Shown: one piece after another, positions 61,372 to 64,000 of the stretch
Numbering within the stretch: the first letter of the stretch is position 1
How the letters are laid out: each line of letters starts with the position of its first letter
Assembly (NCBI GenBank): GCA_019359445.1
Contig: JAHHHJ010000009.1
Location: 124,001 to 188,000, forward strand
DNA: 64,000 nt
Reading direction: 5' to 3'
Origin: Kastovskya adunca ATA6-11-RM4
GTDB taxonomy: Bacteria; Cyanobacteriota; Cyanobacteriia; Cyanobacteriales; Coleofasciculaceae
The notes under the pieces: model-generated
Told to the model about the DNA's origin: nothing
The model's input: only the letters and a program-made list of their open reading frames with translations
The model's database searches: none
Translations under genes and position numbers: made by a program

Positions 61372-62243
61372 CTCAAGTACAAGTTTTAAATCGCCGGGTT
61401 GACTCTAGAACAAACGCCGATGCTGTTTTGGATGACAGGATTGAGCGGGTGCAAATTCTCAACAGCAGTTTTGACGAGATTACGACAAAAGAAACGGTGG
61501 ATTGGGCAACTCGTTTAATCCTGTCCGGTCGTCGAGGATATATCTGCACTGTCAACGTTGCCATTTTAATGATGATGGCTTCTGATACCCGGCTACAACA
61601 GTTTGTCGATCAAGCCGCGTTGATTGTAGCGGATGGTCAACCACTCGTTTGGGCGTCGCGGTTACTTTCTCGCCCTTTACCGGAGCGGGTAACGGGTGTT
61701 GATTTGGTGGATGCTCTAGCCAAACGAGCTGAACAGAAGCAGTTTAAAGTCTACCTAATGGGCGCAACTCAAGAGGTGATCGAAGCAACTGCCACGAAGC
61801 TCAAGGCGAAGTATCCTCTGCTAAAAATCTGCGGCGTTGCCGATGGCTATTTCTCAGAAACGGAAGCGCCTGCACGGGTTCGGGCAATCCGCGAGAGTGG
61901 CGCACAAGTTCTCCTAGTAGGGATGGGAGTACCGAGACAGGAATACTTTCTGGATCAGTATTGGTCGGAGTTGGGGGTTAATCTGGCACTCGCCGTTGGT
62001 GGCAGTTTTGAAGTGATTACCGGGAGGAAGAAACGTGCGCCACGCTGGATGCAGAAAGTTGGGCTGGAGTGGTTTTACCGACTACTTCAGGAACCGCAAC
62101 GCCTCTGGAAACGTTACCTAACGACTAATTCAGAGTTTATTTATCGGTTACTAGTAGAAATGCTCCGGACGAGTTTTAGAGATCATCGTCCGGAGCAAAG
62201 TCACCTGGCTTACAAAGACAGGTTTGCGAAAGTCAAGTCTTGA
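61368..62243 (+). CDS. WecG/TagA/CpsF family glycosyltransferase (GT26)
   Basis: 291 residues. Transfers an amino-sugar such as N-acetylmannosamine(uronic acid) from UDP to a lipid-linked acceptor in exopolysaccharide or teichoic-acid-like synthesis. Motifs: CTVNVAILMMMASDTRLQQF, LIVADGQPLVWASRLL (the D-G region with catalytic Asp), RVTGVDLVDALAKRAEQKQF, VYLMGATQEVIEATATKLKA, and LLVGMGVPRQEYFLDQYWSE with the GMG-PRQE substrate-binding motif. GRKKRAPRWMQKVGLEWFYR near the end is the membrane-associating C-terminal part. Coupled to the toroid gene by an ATGA overlap; a terminator follows. Confidence 0.94.
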   Translation: MTQVQVLNRRVDSRTNADAVLDDRIERVQILNSSFDEITTKETVDWATRLILSGRRGYICTVNVAILMMMASDTRLQQFVDQAALIVADGQPLVWASRLLSRPLPERVTGVDLVDALAKRAEQKQFKVYLMGATQEVIEATATKLKAKYPLLKICGVADGYFSETEAPARVRAIRESGAQVLLVGMGVPRQEYFLDQYWSELGVNLALAVGGSFEVITGRKKRAPRWMQKVGLEWFYRLLQEPQRLWKRYLTTNSEFIYRLLVEMLRTSFRDHRPEQSHLAYKDRFAKVKS

Positions 62244-62333
62244 GTTGGGGAACTCAGACCAGTTGAGCGATCGCGGCTACGATCGCTCTCGATAAAAAGT
62301 AACATTTTTTTCTGGCAATAGTGATTTGAAGAG

Positions 62334-62354
62334 GTGGGCATTGCCCACTTTTTT
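62334..62354 (+). terminator. Rho-independent terminator after the WecG-type gene
   Basis: GTGGGC (62334-62339), loop ATT, GCCCAC (62343-62348), then TTTTTT (62349-62354). It lies between convergent genes. Confidence 0.75.
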
Positions 62355-62364
62355 GATCGCGGCT

Positions 62365-63288
62365 CTACACCGAGGCTGGGATGGGAAGGAGGGTTGGCAA
62401 CCATTCGGCTCGTAATTTCGCGATCGCCTCTTGTTTAAGTTTGGCTTCAATCTCAATCCAAGGCGCATCGGTGTAGGCACTGGGCATAGTTGCAATCAAA
62501 TCGCTATGATGTCTGTCTCCAAAGGATTCCCGCCCATTAGAAATATGCACTAACTGCCATTGGGGAACTGACCAGGTTGTCCGCGCCGCCGCCAGAATTT
62601 CTGCAATGCTGGGGTGTTCGTAACTATCTAAGGCTTCGTGAATAACGTGGTGGTGGGCATCAAAAACCATCGGCACCCCAGCTTCACGACAAATCGCTAA
62701 AATCTCATTGGCACTGTAGGCGTATTCGTCATTTTCCAGTGCTAGTCGGGTGCGAATGTTATCGGGTAGGTTGCGGATTACCTGAATGAGTTGTGCGGCG
62801 CGATCGCTTTTACCACCATGAATCTCGATAATTGCCCAAGGCGATCGCGGTAAGGCGAGTTTATCCATAATCATCGCCTGCATTTCTAATATTTTGATGC
62901 TATTGGCGACGACTTCTGGTTTATCGGAACTCAGGACAACAAACTGATCGGGATGCACAACCATACGCAAGGGAACTTGAGAAGCGCGATCGCCAGTATG
63001 CAATAACTCCTCATTCAGTTCCTCTAATACACTTCTTCCTAATTCGATATCTGCGAAGGGAAATAAGCCAGAAGGAATCCGATAAAGCTGAATATTATTG
63101 GCAACGCAAAAATCAATTGCCAGATTCAGGCGTCGTAGGTTATCAGCGTACAGTTCCCGTAGCATTTGGGCTTGCTGTATTTCGGTAAACTGCAACAACC
63201 GCTTTCGCGTCAAAGTGCGAAAGCGTACCTCTTTGGAGGTGGTGATGCAGACTAACCCCAAATGAGGTGTACTGCTGCTCGGACTCAT
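62365..63288 (-). CDS. uvsE: UV damage endonuclease
   Basis: About 307 residues from ATG 63288; a GTG lies three codons earlier. A TIM-barrel, metal-dependent endonuclease that nicks 5' to UV photoproducts and starts an alternative excision repair. Motifs: LGLVCITTSKEVRFRTLTRK at the start, LYRIPSGLFPFADIEL, RMVVHPDQFVVLSSDKPEVV (the HPDQF box), IIEIHGGKSDRA, LALENDEYAYSANEI, and MVFDAHHHVIHE, which supply the metal-binding Glu, His and Asp. LVHISNGRESFGDRHHSDLI completes the site. The convergent neighbour is the glycosyltransferase. Confidence 0.95.
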   Translation of the reverse strand: MSPSSSTPHLGLVCITTSKEVRFRTLTRKRLLQFTEIQQAQMLRELYADNLRRLNLAIDFCVANNIQLYRIPSGLFPFADIELGRSVLEELNEELLHTGDRASQVPLRMVVHPDQFVVLSSDKPEVVANSIKILEMQAMIMDKLALPRSPWAIIEIHGGKSDRAAQLIQVIRNLPDNIRTRLALENDEYAYSANEILAICREAGVPMVFDAHHHVIHEALDSYEHPSIAEILAAARTTWSVPQWQLVHISNGRESFGDRHHSDLIATMPSAYTDAPWIEIEAKLKQEAIAKLRAEWLPTLLPIPASV

Positions 63289-63394
63289 ATTGACCACGGG
63301 TTACTACAGTTTCATTGTGATCAAAGTCTCCCAGCACGGCACCCGCCGTGAGAGTGACTCTTTAAGGCTTTTAATTATTTGCGTCCATCATGAG

Positions 63395-63516
63395 TAGACC
63401 TCTTGCATAAGTCGAATAGACCCCCCTTAGTAAGGAGGGAGACTTGAAATCTTGCCCCCTCCCCTTACTAAGGGGAGGGTTGGGGAGGGGTCTGGTACAT
63501 TTTTGCAAGAGGTCTA
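63395..63516. mobile_element. MITE-like element with perfect terminal inverted repeats
   Basis: TAGACCTCTTGCA (63395-63407) and TGCAAGAGGTCTA (63504-63516) are perfect 13-base inverted repeats. With TA at both outer ends, the element can be read as GACCTC...GAGGTC flanked by a TA duplication, as in IS630/Tc1-type insertions. The 122-base interior has no gene but contains a secondary inverted pair (CCTTAGTAAGG; CCTTACTAAGG) and CCCCTCC-rich sequence. Confidence 0.8.
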
Positions 63517-63824
63517 GTGACGCATTTTGGTTTAAGACCCCACCTATAGCGGGGATACAAATTACTGGCGTCAGTCCTGTCCATCTCAATTGAAGGTTAC
63601 TGACTTGAGGGAAAAATAGTTGTTCTTGAGAAAAACCCAGTTTGGGGGGCTTCCCCCCAATCCCCCCAATCCCCCACGCTTGGGATGAGTGCCTCCCCCA
63701 GACCCCCTGCACAAGGTTTGATCGGTTGTGAGGAATTTTCTGGAGTCAGTGCCATTCCGATCTCAATTGAAAATATAGGGGTTCTCGTTTGCCTAGAGTA
63801 CAGGTTTCTGACTGAGAGCTGCTG
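63517..63824. other. Intergenic region between MITE-like element and ftsH
   Basis: About 308 bases. It contains C-rich runs around 63640-63710 (GGGGGGCTTCCCCCCAATCC) and a short repeated phrase, GTCAGT-CC-ATCTCAATTGAA (63567-63595 and 63742-63769). No gene seen. Confidence 0.5.
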
Positions 63825-63858
63825 AAAAAAAAGGACAGCAGATTAATGTGCTGTCCTT
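63825..63858 (-). terminator. Rho-independent terminator of ftsH
   Basis: AAGGACAGCA (63831-63840) and TGCTGTCCTT (63849-63858) form a perfect 10-bp stem. Read on the minus strand it is followed by a run of eight T (63832-63825). It lies 32 bases after the ftsH stop. Confidence 0.93.
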
Positions 63859-63890
63859 CAAGGAATTAACCAATTAGAAGTGTTTTGAGA

Positions 63891-64000
63891 CTAGGCGATC
63901 GCTGCCATTTTGATATCGTTGTTTGCCAGTAGCTCTTGCAGTTCCTCAGCATCAACGGTTTCTTTCTCAATCAGCATTACCGAGAGTTTGTCGAGGATGT
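63891..64000 (-). CDS. ftsH: FtsH ATP-dependent zinc protease (C-terminal end)
   Basis: Only the last 35 or so codons are in the window: ILDKLSVMLIEKETVDAEEL, then QELLANNDIKMAAIA and a TAG stop. The LIEKETVDAEEL segment matches the C-terminal peptidase-domain end of FtsH proteins (usually LxEKETLDGEEF). In cyanobacteria FtsH complexes degrade damaged photosystem II and other membrane proteins. Which paralogue this is cannot be decided from the fragment. A strong terminator follows. Confidence 0.8.
   Translation of the reverse strand, partial: ILDKLSVMLIEKETVDAEELQELLANNDIKMAAIA

Overview
The window comes from a cyanobacterium, probably a large-genome filamentous one; the genus is inference only. 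The evidence is the very dense HIP1 octamer (GCGATCGC), two cytochrome c6 genes beside a PetR/PetP-type regulator and protease pair, several families typical of cyanobacteria (DUF928, DUF4058, DUF29, Uma2, multi-PAS kinases, Ser/Thr kinases with extracytoplasmic tails), and heptamer/octamer tandem repeats of the cyanobacterial STRR kind. No rRNA, tRNA or CRISPR array was seen.

Layout. 1-12.2 kb: end of methionine aminopeptidase, a five-PAS/GAF histidine kinase, a YhaV/PrlF-type toxin-antitoxin pair lying between two degenerate attC-like hairpins, purU, and a SWIM protein next to a SNF2 helicase whose Walker A motif is split by a homing-endonuclease intein. 12.5-18.6 kb: pnp, a secreted GH10 xylanase, and a convergent CHASE2-GGDEF-EAL protein. 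18.6-23.2 kb: a 1-kb gene desert, a DUF928 gene cut short by a repeat array, a TPR protein, then petJ, petJ, petR and petP, which form a copper/electron-transfer regulatory locus. 23.3-31.3 kb: an RND efflux adaptor and pump, a secreted protein with a pilin-like domain, and a double-ATPase oligopeptide ABC protein.

31.3-35.3 kb is an AT-rich accessory patch. It holds a two-gene unit (coiled-coil protein plus a 660-aa protein with a putative PD-(D/E)XK core) with no HIP1 site, followed by a vapB antitoxin whose vapC partner is frameshifted. 35.5-48.6 kb: a lipoprotein, a metallophosphoesterase, sdhA, a TPR protein, a conserved protein with a 15-residue tandem duplication, two tandem paralogous Ser/Thr kinases, and a GIY-YIG protein. 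49.6-55.0 kb is an island of small selfish or defence-type genes: hicAB, a Uma2 fragment, a NucS-like nuclease, an orphan Phd/YefM antitoxin, DUF29, a DUF433/DUF5615 pair and two Uma2 genes, with related non-coding repeats between them. 55.3-64 kb: an ABC-ATPase-domain protein, an omega-aminotransferase, DUF4058, a ubiD remnant, an alpha/alpha-toroid protein overlapping a WecG/TagA glycosyltransferase, UvsE, a MITE-like element and the end of ftsH.

The strongest large-scale signal is a composite tandem-repeat module. It consists of CTGAGTC-type heptamers, TTCATAC/TTCACCC heptamers and GCGGGGGA-type octamers, in a largely fixed order. It recurs between genes, sits in frame inside the helicase gene, and has truncated the DUF928 gene. 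The best candidates for undescribed biology are the 32.2-34.7 kb two-gene unit, the attC-like-flanked toxin-antitoxin pair, and the composite repeat module.
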